Of a stretch of 64,000 bases of DNA, positions 27,770 through 36,531 are shown one piece after another. The translations under genes were made by a program, and so were the position numbers. The notes beneath the pieces were generated by a model, which saw only the letters and a program-made list of their open reading frames with translations, made no database searches and had not been told where the DNA came from. Source of the DNA: Gemmatimonas sp. (GTDB taxonomy: Bacteria; Gemmatimonadota; Gemmatimonadetes; Gemmatimonadales; Gemmatimonadaceae); assembly GCA_011390935.1 (NCBI GenBank), contig JAABRL010000016.1, forward strand, positions 1-64,000, read 5' to 3'. Every line of letters begins with the position of its first letter. Positions within the stretch are counted from its first letter, which is position 1.

Positions 27770-28441
27770 ATGCGCGTTTCACCGCACTGCCGCATCGGCG
27801 CGGCGGTCCTGCTGCTGCTGGCCGTGTCGTCCTCCCTGCAGGCGCAGCTCGCCAACGTCGCGCTTGGCAAGCGCGTGACCGGAGTTGGTGCATTCGGGAC
27901 CGCGCGCGCGGATTCTCCGTGGAGCAACCCGGCATCGGCCGCCTTTTCCACGCTCACGGATGGTATCGTCCTGCCGAGCCTGACGCCGTGGCAGGATGGA
28001 ACGGTGTGGTGGGACAATGGCGTGCCCGGCTTCACGTCGCCGTCCAGCGTGGTGCCAACTCCTGACCCGGGACCGACGTACGTGTCGGTCGACCTCGGTT
28101 CGGTCTTCGCCCTCACCGGGTTCGGCCTCTCGTTCGACAACAACGACGCGTACCTGCTCTACACGCGCACGTCGCTGACCGAGGAGTGGACCTACTGGAC
28201 CGGCGCGTTTTGCGTCGCCTGCCCCGGCGGCCTGTCGTACGCCAACTTTTCCACGTACGACATCGATGCTCCTCGGAGCGCGCGATATCTGGCGGTCACG
28301 GGCCGAGTGGGCGACGGCTACTTCTCCCTCTCCGAGGTTGAAGCCTACGCATTTGCCACCGCCGTCCCCGAGCCGGCGGCGGCCGCCCTGCTGCTGCTGG
28401 GGCTCATCGGCCTGATGGTGCGTCGGCGCCGTCGGGTGTGA
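27770..28441 (+). CDS. PEP-CTERM sorted exported protein
   Basis: 223 residues. A signal peptide ends near S-L-Q-A-Q (about residue 26). The mature part resembles a discoidin/F5-8C-like beta domain (N-V-A-L-G-K-R-V-T at its start, Y-L-A-V-T-G-R near its end). The C-terminus is a textbook PEP-CTERM signal: V-P-E-P, a hydrophobic helix, then R-R-R-R-R. Such proteins are sorted by an exosortase and often linked to exopolysaccharide. The exosortase gene is not in this window. The gene is single, between hppA and ychF. Confidence 0.85.
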   Translation: MRVSPHCRIGAAVLLLLAVSSSLQAQLANVALGKRVTGVGAFGTARADSPWSNPASAAFSTLTDGIVLPSLTPWQDGTVWWDNGVPGFTSPSSVVPTPDPGPTYVSVDLGSVFALTGFGLSFDNNDAYLLYTRTSLTEEWTYWTGAFCVACPGGLSYANFSTYDIDAPRSARYLAVTGRVGDGYFSLSEVEAYAFATAVPEPAAAALLLLGLIGLMVRRRRRV

Positions 28442-28518
28442 CACGCGGGGGGAGGCGCCGATCGCTCGCCCCGTCGATGGGCGGGGAAACAGCACGCGGG
28501 ATGTGCGACCGACCCGAT

Positions 28519-28526
28519 TAGATTTC
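28519..28526 (+). promoter_or_regulatory. TAnnTTTC octamer upstream of ychF
   Basis: TAGATTTC at 28519-28526 followed by AAGGTTT, 37 nt before the ATG. It shares the downstream TTTCAAGG with the prs and rpsF promoters. No clear TTG lies 20-21 nt upstream. Confidence 0.4.
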
Positions 28527-28563
28527 AAGGTTTGCGCCCGTCGTCCCCCGCATTCCTCTACGC

Positions 28564-29664
28564 ATGCTCAAGCTCGGTATCGTCGGCCTTCCGAACGTCG
28601 GCAAGTCCACGCTCTTCAACGCGCTCACCGCCGCCAAGGCCGAAGCCGCGAACTATCCGTTCTGCACCGTCGATCCCAACGTCGGCATGGTGGAGGTGCC
28701 CGATCCGCGTCTCGACAAGCTCGCCGAGATCGTACAACCCAAGCGCACCGTGCCGGCCGCCGTGCAGTTTGTGGACATTGCCGGCCTCGTGAAGGGCGCC
28801 GCGCAAGGCGAAGGGCTGGGCAACAAGTTCCTGCAGAACATTCGCGAGACCGACGCGATCGTGCACGTGATTCGCTGCTTCGAAGATCCCGATGTCACGC
28901 ATGTGATGGGCGATCCGGATCCCGCGCGCGACAAGGAAATCATCGAGCTCGAGCTGGCGCTCGCCGATCTCGCGCAAGTGGAAAAGCGGCTCGACAAGGT
29001 GAAGCGGGCCGCGCGCGCGAACGACAAGGAAGCGCTGCTCGAGCTGCCGCCGCTCGAGCGCGCCAATGCGGCGCTCAGCGAAGGGACGCCGCTGTGGCGC
29101 GCCGGTCTCTCGGCCGACGACTTCGCATCGCTCGCCGGCCTGCAACTGCTCACCGCCAAGCCCGTGCTCTACGCCGCCAACGTCACCGACGCCGAACTCG
29201 CGGGTGAAGAAGGCCCGCTGCTTGCCGCGCTCCGCAAGGCGGTGGTCGACGGCGGCGAGAACGCGCAGATCGTGCCGTTTTCGGCCAAGATCGAGGCCGA
29301 GCTGTCGGAGCTGTCGCCTGAGGAGCGCACGGAGTTTCTGGCCTCACTAGGCATCGACAGCGCCGGTCTCGACCGCCTCATTCTGGCGGGCTACGAGCTG
29401 CTCGGCTTGCAGACGTATTTCACGGCCGGCGAGCAGGAAGTGCGTGCGTGGACAATCCACAAAGGTGACTCGGCACCGGCCGCGGCCGGCGTGATTCACA
29501 CCGATTTCGAACGCGGCTTCATTCGCGCCGAAACCGCGGGCTACGACGATTTCGTCTCGCACGGTGGCTGGAAAGGCGCGAAGGAAAAGGGCGTCGTGCG
29601 CAGCGAGGGCAAGGAGTATCTCGTGCGTGACGGCGACGTGCTGCTCTTTCGTTTCAACGTGTGA
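28564..29664 (+). CDS. ychF: Redox-regulated ATPase YchF
   Basis: 366 residues of the Obg-related YchF/OLA1 family. It binds ATP despite its G-domain and associates with ribosomes and the stress response. The P-loop is G-L-P-N-V-G-K-S-T at about 8-16, D-I-A-G-L-V-K-G-A is switch II, and the C-terminal TGS domain includes [13 protein letters not shown]. Length is the family standard. It is single, with its own promoter-like octamer. Confidence 0.96.
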   Translation: MLKLGIVGLPNVGKSTLFNALTAAKAEAANYPFCTVDPNVGMVEVPDPRLDKLAEIVQPKRTVPAAVQFVDIAGLVKGAAQGEGLGNKFLQNIRETDAIVHVIRCFEDPDVTHVMGDPDPARDKEIIELELALADLAQVEKRLDKVKRAARANDKEALLELPPLERANAALSEGTPLWRAGLSADDFASLAGLQLLTAKPVLYAANVTDAELAGEEGPLLAALRKAVVDGGENAQIVPFSAKIEAELSELSPEERTEFLASLGIDSAGLDRLILAGYELLGLQTYFTAGEQEVRAWTIHKGDSAPAAAGVIHTDFERGFIRAETAGYDDFVSHGGWKGAKEKGVVRSEGKEYLVRDGDVLLFRFNV

Positions 29665-29780
29665 CGACGGGCTGACGGCGCGTTGGCACCTGCCCTGTGC
29701 GTTGGTGTAGCATGGAGGGTCCGTCGCCGCCACCCGTTTTGGTGCGTCGCGTCACTCCCTTGAGCTTCGTCCCCCTGCGC

Positions 29781-30659
29781 ATGATCGCACTGCCTGTTGT
29801 TCCGCTGTCACGGCGCGTGCGTGCGATTCGTCGCACGTGCGCGGCGCTCCTGGTTGCGGCGAGCGCCACCGCCTTCGGCGCGGCCAGTGCGCAGAGGAGC
29901 GCGGCCACGTCACTGCCGCCTACCGGTCAGAATCGGTCGCCGTACCCGTCGCTCGTACCGGGCATGGCGCCCGTGCCGTTCACGGTCGGTGAGCGGCTGG
30001 AGTACGATGTGAAGTTTTCGTGGAAGTCGGTCGGGCGTGGCACCATGGAAGTGAAGGAGATCACCGAGGTGCGCGGGCGTCCCTCGTGGCACACGATCTT
30101 CACGATCAAGGGTGGCATTCCGTTCTTCCGGGTGGACGACGTCATGGAGAGCTGGTTCGACGTCTTCACCCTGAGCTCGCGCCGGTTTCACCAGCGCATC
30201 AGTGAGGGCGGTTACAAGCGCACGCGCATGTACGAACTCTTTCCCGAGCGCTCGGTATTTACCGAGAACGACAAGCCGGAAGAACCGAGCGTCTCCGACC
30301 CGCTCGACGACGGCTCGTTCCTGTACTTCGTGCGCACGATCCCGCTGGAAGTCGGTCGCACCTACGATGTGCCGCGCTACTTCAACCCGAAGGCCAACCC
30401 GGTGCGTATTCGTGTGCTGCGTCGCGACACGATCGAGGTGCCGGCCGGCCGCTTTGCCACGGTGGTGCTGCAGCCCACGTTTCAGTCGGGCGGCATCTTC
30501 TCGGAAAACGGGCGTGCCGAAGTGTGGGTCAGCGATGACGACTACCGCTTCATGGTGCAGATGAAGTCAAGCCTCAAGATCGGCTCGATCAACCTGTATC
30601 TGCGTCAGTACACGCTCCCCACGGGCACCAGTCCGATCACGAGCGTCCAGGCGCCGTAG
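29781..30659 (+). CDS. DUF3108-family exported protein
   Basis: 292 residues from the ATG at 29781; upstream in-frame sequence has no signal peptide and was left out. A signal peptide or anchor lies at about 20-36. The rest is beta-rich with F-T-V-G-E-R-L-E-Y-D-V-K-F near the start of the domain, the DUF3108 pattern of an LolA/LolB-like fold. No catalytic residues are seen. It probably acts in the periplasm. It is convergent with the SOS-associated gene, separated by 12 nt. Confidence 0.8.
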   Translation: MIALPVVPLSRRVRAIRRTCAALLVAASATAFGAASAQRSAATSLPPTGQNRSPYPSLVPGMAPVPFTVGERLEYDVKFSWKSVGRGTMEVKEITEVRGRPSWHTIFTIKGGIPFFRVDDVMESWFDVFTLSSRRFHQRISEGGYKRTRMYELFPERSVFTENDKPEEPSVSDPLDDGSFLYFVRTIPLEVGRTYDVPRYFNPKANPVRIRVLRRDTIEVPAGRFATVVLQPTFQSGGIFSENGRAEVWVSDDDYRFMVQMKSSLKIGSINLYLRQYTLPTGTSPITSVQAP

Positions 30660-30671
30660 TCGGTCGCGCTG

Positions 30672-31397
30672 CTAATCCCTCGCGCCAAACAGGTCACGCG
30701 GCGGGTCCATCGGTGCGATGCACCGCGCGTCGTCCACGCGCGGATCATTCACGCGCGGGCTCACCGCCCAGGCGGTGAGTTCCTCATCGTGGTACGGGGC
30801 CAACAACGCCTCCACGTCGTCGAGCGGCGCGCTCACGTCGAGCCAGGGATCGATCTGCCGCGGGGTGAGGATCACCGGCATGCGGTCGTGAATGCGCCCC
30901 ACGACATCGTTCGGCTCCGTTGTAATGAGCGTGAACGTCTCGCGCGTCTCGCCAGCGGTCGGATCGATCCATCGGTCCCACAGCGCCGCGAAGGCAAACA
31001 CCGCCTCGTCGCGTCGACGTATGCACCAGGGCTGCTTGCGCGTCGCACCGGGCACAGCTTGCCACTCGTAAAAGAGATCGGCGAAGACGAGCGCGCGCCG
31101 CGCGGCGAAGGGGCGGCGGAACGACGGCTTGTGGCGCACGCTGTCGGCTCGCGCATTCGCGAGGCGAGCGCCGATGCCGGGCTCCTTGGCCCAAGCCGGA
31201 ATGAGCCCCCACTGCAGCGGGGCCGCGCGCACGCCATCGCGATCGCTGCACACCGCCTGCACGATCGCCGACGGCGTGATGTTCCACCGCGCCGCCGACG
31301 CACCCGCCGGCGCGAGCAGCGCCTCGTCGAGTGACGCCGCCGCGCTCGCCAGCGCCCTGACGCGAGCCGGGTGGGAGAGTCCATAGCGACCGCACAT
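30672..31397 (-). CDS. SOS response-associated peptidase (HMCES/YedK family)
   Basis: 241 residues. Catalytic residues are all present: Cys2 (M-C-G-R-Y), Asn81 (N-A-R-A-D), Glu111 (F-Y-E-W) and His170 (H-D-R-M-P). Family proteins form a stable thiazolidine link through Cys2 to abasic sites in single-stranded DNA and protect them until repair. The ATG must be followed by Cys because the initiator Met is removed. The ATG at 31397 is only four bases after a TAGCTTCC box, suggesting a nearly leaderless transcript. Confidence 0.95.
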   Translation of the reverse strand: MCGRYGLSHPARVRALASAAASLDEALLAPAGASAARWNITPSAIVQAVCSDRDGVRAAPLQWGLIPAWAKEPGIGARLANARADSVRHKPSFRRPFAARRALVFADLFYEWQAVPGATRKQPWCIRRRDEAVFAFAALWDRWIDPTAGETRETFTLITTEPNDVVGRIHDRMPVILTPRQIDPWLDVSAPLDDVEALLAPYHDEELTAWAVSPRVNDPRVDDARCIAPMDPPRDLFGARD

Positions 31398-31401
31398 GCC
31401 G

Positions 31402-31409
31402 GGAAGCTA
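31402..31409 (-). promoter_or_regulatory. Possible promoter box of the SOS-associated gene
   Basis: TAGCTTCC read on the minus strand (31409-31402), four bases before the ATG. It differs in one base from TAGCTTTC found before the SPOR-smc operon, where the spacing to the ATG is also four bases. Confidence 0.35.
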
Positions 31410-31538
31410 GCGCACCACACGTGGCGTCACGCCCCGGGCGACATCACACACGACGTGTGACGCCGGGTACGGCAGCCCGATGGCCGCCGACCGCAGCGTG
31501 TGGAGGTTTCTCCTGTCCACGTTCGCGCCGAATGACTC

Positions 31539-32267
31539 ATGCCGCTCGTCATCTGGCCCAACCGCCGTTCACGTCGATCTCGTCGTTCGCACCGCCGACG
31601 TCGAGTCGTTCGCCTCGCCGCCCTGCTCATGCCCGCTCTGCTCGCCGCGATCGCGCTGCTGTTGCTGCTCGTCTCTCCCGTCTGGGCGCAATCCACCGCC
31701 GGCGATCCGCCGTCACCCGGACTGGCGACGCCATCGGCCATCAAGCGAGACGCGTCCACGCTGGCGCGCCGTATCGGCTTATGGGCCTCGGCGGGCGGCG
31801 GACGCGGCACAGCCGGGTTGCACTGCGACGCGTGCCGCTCGGACGCGGCGCCCGCGTTCACGATGCATGCGGCGATCGGAGGACGGCCGCATCCGCGCTT
31901 TCACGTCGGCGTCGAAACGTGGGCCTGGCTCGACGTAATCGGTAATGGCGTCGACCGCACGGCGCGCGGCACGCAGTTGATCGCCCGCCACTACCCCTCC
32001 ACGCGACGGTCGTGGTTCGTGACGGGGGGCGTGGGGACGTCACGCTTCGGCGTGGATGACGGCGACGCGCGCTTTTCGGCCTCATCGCCCGCGCTGTCCC
32101 TTGGCGGGGGGTGGGATCTGCCGTTTCGCGGGGTGGTGCTCTCGCCCACGCTCGTGATGACCTCCAGTACGGGCGGCGCACTGCGCAGCGACCGTACCGG
32201 CAATCCGGTCGCGGAGGATGCGCGCCTCGGGTTCTGGCGCGGTACCGTGGCTGTCACCTGGTTTTGA
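31539..32267 (+). CDS. Exported hypothetical protein, possibly a small beta-barrel
   Basis: 242 residues. A very basic N-terminus (about 8-25) precedes a hydrophobic segment (about 26-47) and a cleavage-like V-W-A-Q-S. The mature part alternates polar and hydrophobic residues with Gly-rich turns and ends in W-R-G-T-V-A-V-T-W-F, a C-terminal Phe as in outer-membrane barrels. No family is recognised. It lies 11 nt before a lipoprotein gene, probably co-transcribed. Confidence 0.55.
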   Translation: MPLVIWPNRRSRRSRRSHRRRRVVRLAALLMPALLAAIALLLLLVSPVWAQSTAGDPPSPGLATPSAIKRDASTLARRIGLWASAGGGRGTAGLHCDACRSDAAPAFTMHAAIGGRPHPRFHVGVETWAWLDVIGNGVDRTARGTQLIARHYPSTRRSWFVTGGVGTSRFGVDDGDARFSASSPALSLGGGWDLPFRGVVLSPTLVMTSSTGGALRSDRTGNPVAEDARLGFWRGTVAVTWF

Positions 32268-32278
32268 GGAACCGCGTC

Positions 32279-33553
32279 ATGTCCCTGCGCCCGTTGCCTG
32301 CGTCGTGTCTCCTGCTGCTCGCGCTCAGCGTCGCCTGTACCAGCGACACCCCCGCCGGACCGCTGACGCCGGGGCCAGCCGCGGAATCGGCGGCCCCCTC
32401 GGTGGCCTTCGGTCTCTGGCAGCCCGGACCGGGTGAATGCAGCGCGGCCATTCACGACCGCTACAGCACCGTGGGGCCGGACGGCAAGCGGTACCCGACC
32501 TGGCATCCCCCGGTGGACCCGCTCACCGGTTGCAGCTTCGGCCACGAGCACGGGCGCGACCCGCGCGGATCGGCGCTCTATCGTGAGGTGGGCGACATTC
32601 CGTTCGGCTATGCCAACGAACAGCTCGACGCCGCCAACATGGGACTGCGCCGCCACGAGGATCATGTGGGGCACAAGATCGAATGGGAAAACGACGTTCG
32701 GCTTGGCCCCAAGAGCGGTGCCGGCGCCGTGATCGACGTGCGCTGCGACGTACTCACCAAGCTGCATCAGGGCACGCATTCGCGGGATGCCTTCACGAAC
32801 AACCTGCACGAGCTCGCCTATCACATTCGCTGCAGCGATCGCACGATGCTGCATGTGACCGTGCTGTCGGCGATCGGCAAACCGGGGGAGTTCGAGCGCA
32901 CGTGTGGCGGCACGGTGCAGGTCGGTCCGGCCACGCCGGTGAACTCGCCGGCAGGGAACGGCCGCCGAAAGATTCCGACGTGGAGCTGCCTCGAGCCTCG
33001 CGTGCTGGTCGGCGCGGGAGCGAAGTCCGATTTCGGGGCGCTGCATGAGAGCTGGGAAACGCACACGGAGCTGCGCACGGCTGAGGGGAACCGCATCATT
33101 GCCTCGTTCGATCCCTATTTTCAGGTGTTCCGCCCAAGTCGCTACTACGATGCCCAGGAGCCGGGCGGCGTGGCCCGGCCGGCGTCGCTGTGCACGGCGC
33201 ACGCGCACGGCGAACGTCGCGCGCGGGGGAACGAGTGTGAGGCGGTGCAGCAGGCCGCCTCGGTGGGCGGTGCGGGGAGCGCCTTTGCGCTGCTGCCGTA
33301 CGACGATCCGCGCTCCCCGTTCAACGGGGTGCGTCGGCAGGTGGACATCAACAACAATCGTGTGAAGAACGCGAACGGTCCGACCGTGTGGTACACCGAT
33401 CCGTTCGGCCGCAATGGCCGCACGGCGCCGTTTCCGGGGAGCATCCGGCAGGTGCTCGCGGCCGTCAACAATGATTACGGGGTGGGTGTGAACGGGCCGA
33501 CGGTGGGTGGCAACCGGAATTACGGCGGGCTCGGCGTACGGGCGCCGAATTGA
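32279..33553 (+). CDS. His/Cys-containing exported lipoprotein, function unknown
   Basis: 424 residues from the ATG at 32279. The type II signal peptide ends in S-V-A-C (about residue 20). The mature protein contains several Cys and His, notably G-C-S-F-G-H-E-H-G-R-D-P and R-R-H-E-D-H-V-G-H-K-I-E-W-E-N-D. These could bind metal, but no enzyme family is recognised. The C-terminal 80 residues contain D-I-N-N-N and N-Y-G-G-L-G segments. It is the second gene of a pair and is followed by the rpsF promoter. Confidence 0.65.
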   Translation: MSLRPLPASCLLLLALSVACTSDTPAGPLTPGPAAESAAPSVAFGLWQPGPGECSAAIHDRYSTVGPDGKRYPTWHPPVDPLTGCSFGHEHGRDPRGSALYREVGDIPFGYANEQLDAANMGLRRHEDHVGHKIEWENDVRLGPKSGAGAVIDVRCDVLTKLHQGTHSRDAFTNNLHELAYHIRCSDRTMLHVTVLSAIGKPGEFERTCGGTVQVGPATPVNSPAGNGRRKIPTWSCLEPRVLVGAGAKSDFGALHESWETHTELRTAEGNRIIASFDPYFQVFRPSRYYDAQEPGGVARPASLCTAHAHGERRARGNECEAVQQAASVGGAGSAFALLPYDDPRSPFNGVRRQVDINNNRVKNANGPTVWYTDPFGRNGRTAPFPGSIRQVLAAVNNDYGVGVNGPTVGGNRNYGGLGVRAPN

Positions 33554-33588
33554 GCGGGGCTGAACTGCGGATGCGAGTCCGGGGCGGG

Positions 33589-33619
33589 TTGTGCGCCGCC
33601 CGTATTCTGCCTAGCTTTC
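33589..33619 (+). promoter_or_regulatory. Bacteroidetes-like promoter of the rpsF operon
   Basis: TTG at 33589-33591, a 20-nt spacer, then TAGCTTTC at 33612-33619, followed by AAGGCTG. The core and downstream bases CTTTCAAGGCTG (33615-33626) are identical to those before prs. The predicted leader is about 100 nt. Confidence 0.55.
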
Positions 33620-33626
33620 AAGGCTG

Positions 33627-33728
33627 TACATAGCGGGGCGGCATTCCGTCGTCCCGACCCTCCTCCCGGACCGGCAGCGCCGGGGGGCTTACCGACCCTC
33701 GGGTCACGACCAAAGGGAGCTCTGCCGA
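33627..33728 (+). promoter_or_regulatory. Structured leader of the rpsF operon, possible S6:S18 control element
   Basis: The roughly 100-nt leader holds at least two short stems: CCGGC-AGC-GCCGG (33671-33683) and GACC-CTCG-GGTC (33694-33705), the latter directly preceded by ACC. AAAGGGAG (33712-33719) is the ribosome binding site. Many bacteria have an S6:S18-binding mRNA leader here; location fits, but I cannot confirm the consensus by eye. Confidence 0.35.
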
Positions 33729-34124
33729 GTGGCTACACTCAAGACCCGTATGGCGCCAACGCGCCCATACGAGATCGTCTACATCTTCGATTCGGCGCTC
33801 GAAGATTCGGCCATTGCCGAGAAGCTCGCGAAGCATCACGGGCTGCTCGAGCTCACCGAAGAGGCGACCATCGAACACTGGGGCCGTCGCCAGCTGGCCT
33901 ACAAGATCGGCCGGCACGAAGCGGGCTACTACGTCATCGCAAACGTGATGGCGGCTCCCTCCACGCTTCCCGAGTTCGAGCGTGCGCTCAAGCTCGACGA
34001 GAGCGTGGTGCGGTACATGGTCTCGCTGATCGAGCGCGTACTTGGCGCGCCGAAGTTGAGCGAGGAAGAGCTGGCAGCCCGTGCGGCCGCCGCCGATGAC
34101 GACGACGACGAGGACGACGAATAA
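33729..34124 (+). CDS. rpsF: 30S ribosomal protein S6
   Basis: 131 residues. The GTG at 33729 lies nine bases after AAAGGGAG; an ATG at 33750 would give the more usual [11 protein letters not shown] start. S6 binds S18 and 16S rRNA in the platform. Visible: [16 protein letters not shown] and Y-M-V-S-L-I-E. The C-terminus is a long acidic Asp/Glu tail (about 123-131). The stop overlaps the rpsR start by one base (TAATG). Confidence 0.95.
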   Translation: MATLKTRMAPTRPYEIVYIFDSALEDSAIAEKLAKHHGLLELTEEATIEHWGRRQLAYKIGRHEAGYYVIANVMAAPSTLPEFERALKLDESVVRYMVSLIERVLGAPKLSEEELAARAAAADDDDDEDDE

Positions 34125-34345
34125 TGCGCCGCCCCAAGAAGCCCTGCCCCATCACGGAGGCCGGGATCCGGTTTGTGGACTACAAGGACGACCGCCTGCT
34201 CGCCCGCTTCATCACCGACTACGGCAAGATCCTGCCGAGCCGGTTGAGCGGCGTGGACGCGCGGCATCAGCGTCAGCTGTCGAAGGCGGTGAAGAAGGCG
34301 CGATTCCTGGCGCTGCTGCCGTACGTGAAGGGGCAGCAGGGTTGA
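34124..34345 (+). CDS. rpsR: 30S ribosomal protein S18
   Basis: 73 residues: R-R-P-K-K-P-C-P at the start, [12 protein letters not shown], then I-L-P-S-R-L-S-G-V and [13 protein letters not shown]. It forms a complex with S6. Its start overlaps the rpsF stop. The next gene starts one base after its stop. Confidence 0.97.
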   Translation: MRRPKKPCPITEAGIRFVDYKDDRLLARFITDYGKILPSRLSGVDARHQRQLSKAVKKARFLALLPYVKGQQG

Positions 34346-34346
34346 G

Positions 34347-35453
34347 GTGACGCGGGCAGCCGAAGGCCTGCCCCTCGTCACGGCACCGCGCGAGCGGGGG
34401 TGGCGGCGGTTGGTCTTCGCGCTGGCTGTCGCGGTGGCGGTCTCGACGGTGTCCATGTGGCCGCCTTCGCTGTCGCTGGTCGGAGTCGTGGTGCGATGGC
34501 TGCTGCCGGTCGAACCGGTGGGCCTGCTGGTCGTGGCCGGGTTCGCGGCCTGTGCGGTCGCGGCCTGGTCACGCGGGGGGCGGGTTCTCCCGGTGGTGCT
34601 GGCGGTGGCAGTGCTGACGGTCTGGCTCCGAGTGGGTGGGGCGCCCGATGCGCTGGGTCGATTTGCCGTGGGGTGGACGCTGCTGATGGCGGCCACGTTC
34701 GGTTGGTGGGCCATGGCGTCACGGGATCGCCCGTTCCTGTCCCGCGGGTTGGCGTCGGTCGCCGTGGCTGGTGTGGTGGCGCTGGGGGTGCTGGGCCTGC
34801 GAACCGCCGGCGCCCCCGACAGTGTGGCACGATTGGGGCTGGCGTACGAACAACGGTTCGTGCGTCACCAGGCCGAGGGCGTGGCGGCATGGCGCGCTCG
34901 ACTTGCCAGTCCGAGGTGGAAGACGGTGTCCGAGCGGGTGCCGGCGGTGCGCGGCCTTGCGGAGCGGGCCGCGACGGGCATGGCGACGATCTCGCCACCC
35001 ACCGCGATCCTGCCGGCACTGGTGGTGTTGGAGACGTTGGCAGCGCTGGCGCTGGCGTGGGCCACATGGCATCGCGTGGCTCGTGCCCGGCTCGGGCCTC
35101 CGTTGTCGGCGTTGTCAGCGTTCCGCTTTCACGACCAGCTGGTGTGGGGCGTGGTGGTGGGCGCGACCCTCAGTGTCTTGCCAACGCTCAGCGCGTGGCG
35201 GGATGTCGGGGTGAACGTGATGGTGGTGTTCGGTGCGTTGCACGCACTGCGTGGCCTCGGGGTGCTCGTGTGGTACATCCCCGATCGCTGGGCGCTGGTG
35301 CCGCTCCTGCTCTTGTTGGTGAGTATTCCGCTGCTCGGTCCTGTCCTGGTCCTCGCGACCGTCGCCGTTCTGGCGCTTGGCCTCGGACTGGGTGACACCT
35401 GGCGCGATTTCCGTCGCACGACACGCTCGTTGCGGCCGAATGCGCGCCCTTGA
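34347..35453 (+). CDS. DUF2232/YybS-like integral membrane protein
   Basis: 368 residues from a GTG at 34347, one base after the rpsR stop. About eight to nine membrane segments are visible, with a soluble or amphipathic portion at about 160-215. Position between rpsR and rplI matches the YybS/DUF2232 genes found there in many bacteria; the function is unknown. It is unusually rich in Val, Ala and Leu. The family call rests mainly on context. Confidence 0.65.
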   Translation: MTRAAEGLPLVTAPRERGWRRLVFALAVAVAVSTVSMWPPSLSLVGVVVRWLLPVEPVGLLVVAGFAACAVAAWSRGGRVLPVVLAVAVLTVWLRVGGAPDALGRFAVGWTLLMAATFGWWAMASRDRPFLSRGLASVAVAGVVALGVLGLRTAGAPDSVARLGLAYEQRFVRHQAEGVAAWRARLASPRWKTVSERVPAVRGLAERAATGMATISPPTAILPALVVLETLAALALAWATWHRVARARLGPPLSALSAFRFHDQLVWGVVVGATLSVLPTLSAWRDVGVNVMVVFGALHALRGLGVLVWYIPDRWALVPLLLLLVSIPLLGPVLVLATVAVLALGLGLGDTWRDFRRTTRSLRPNARP

Positions 35454-35483
35454 CTGGTCGACGTGGGTCGACCCGGAGTTTTT

Positions 35484-35927
35484 ATGGAAGTCATCCTTCG
35501 TAATGCCATCGACAAGCTCGGCCATCCGGGCGACGTTGTGACCGTTTCGGCGGGCTACGCCCGGAACTTCCTCCTGCCCCGTGGCATGGCCTATCAGGCC
35601 ACGCCTGGCAATCTCAAGCGCATCGCGCAGGAGAAGTCGCGGCTGGAGGCCATGGAAGCGGAGCGCGTCGCGGCGGCGCAGGTCGTCGCCGAGAAGCTCG
35701 CCGAAGTGTCCGTCACCTTCGCAGCGCGCGTTGGTGAAGAGGGCAAGCTCTTTGGCTCCGTCACCGCCGCCGACATCCAGCACCAGCTCGAGGCGCAGGG
35801 GTACAAGTTCGAGCGTCGCCAGATCGAGCTCGTCGAGCCGATCAAGTCGCTCGGTGTCTACCGCGTCGCCATCCGGCTGCACGCCGACGTCAAGCCCGAG
35901 ATCAAGGTCTGGATCATCAAGCAGTAA
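35484..35927 (+). CDS. rplI: 50S ribosomal protein L9
   Basis: 147 residues from the ATG at 35484 (upstream extension lacks similarity); CCGGAG precedes it. L9 has the classic two-domain shape: N-terminal M-E-V-I-L-R with G-Y-A-R-N-F-L-L-P-R-G-M-A, a long central helix (about 42-75), and a C-terminal rRNA-binding domain with G-K-L-F-G-S-V-T. It is last in the ribosomal operon and followed by a long hairpin. Confidence 0.97.
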   Translation: MEVILRNAIDKLGHPGDVVTVSAGYARNFLLPRGMAYQATPGNLKRIAQEKSRLEAMEAERVAAAQVVAEKLAEVSVTFAARVGEEGKLFGSVTAADIQHQLEAQGYKFERRQIELVEPIKSLGVYRVAIRLHADVKPEIKVWIIKQ

Positions 35928-35973
35928 GTCCGGGTTGGGGCGTGTTGCACATGCCCGACCAGTGACGTCTCGG

Positions 35974-36018
35974 CGCGGCCGAGGACAGGTCTCCCTCCGG
36001 GGACCCGTCCCGGCCGCG
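35974..36018 (+). terminator. Long imperfect hairpin after rplI
   Basis: CGCGGCCG (35974-35981) pairs with CGGCCGCG (36011-36018); the inner GGAC/GTCC, GGTC/GACC and CC/GG parts also pair with mismatches, giving an about 20-bp stem. The following bases are TTGGTGT, not a T-tract. Likely operon end. The rest of the gap to rsfS (about 130 nt) shows no gene I can support. Confidence 0.5.
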
Positions 36019-36149
36019 TTGGTGTCTGAGGGATCTGCCCGTGTCGCGTGTATTGTGCCAGCAGGCGCGACGAACGTAACGTGCGGAGGCCACCATGGCA
36101 CCTTTCTTTGCCCGTCTGGGTACCATCCCGCAGAATCCTTGTGCACGCC

Positions 36150-36512
36150 ATGACCTCCACGACCGCTTACACCTCCGAACAGCTCGCCCGTCGCGCCGCC
36201 GCGCTCGCCACCGACATGAAAGCGCAGGACGTCGTGATCCTCGATCTGCGCGGGGTCACCGATGTTGCGGACTTCTTCGTGATCGCGAGTGGCACCTCCG
36301 ACACGCATGTGCGTTCCATTGCACAGCATGTGATGGAAGAGATGAAGCACGAGGGCATGGGTGCCAATTCGAATGAAGGGCTGACGCAGGGCCGCTGGGC
36401 TCTGCTCGACTTTGTGGATTGCGTCGTCCACGTGTTTCATCCGGCGCTCCGCCAGTTCTATCAGCTCGAGCGGCTGTGGGGCGACGCGGTACCGCTGAAA
36501 ATGACGACCTGA
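36150..36512 (+). CDS. rsfS: Ribosomal silencing factor
   Basis: 120 residues from the ATG at 36150, the common RsfS size. Visible: M-K-A-Q-D-V-V-I-L-D-L-R-G-V-T-D-V-A-D-F-F-V-I, the hallmark core. RsfS binds L14 and blocks subunit joining in starvation. The downstream Y-Q-L-E-R-L-W-G-D segment matches the family end. It is 20 nt before the large peptidase gene, so they may be one transcript. Confidence 0.95.
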   Translation: MTSTTAYTSEQLARRAAALATDMKAQDVVILDLRGVTDVADFFVIASGTSDTHVRSIAQHVMEEMKHEGMGANSNEGLTQGRWALLDFVDCVVHVFHPALRQFYQLERLWGDAVPLKMTT

Positions 36513-36531
36513 CTATCGAGGGGACTGGCGA

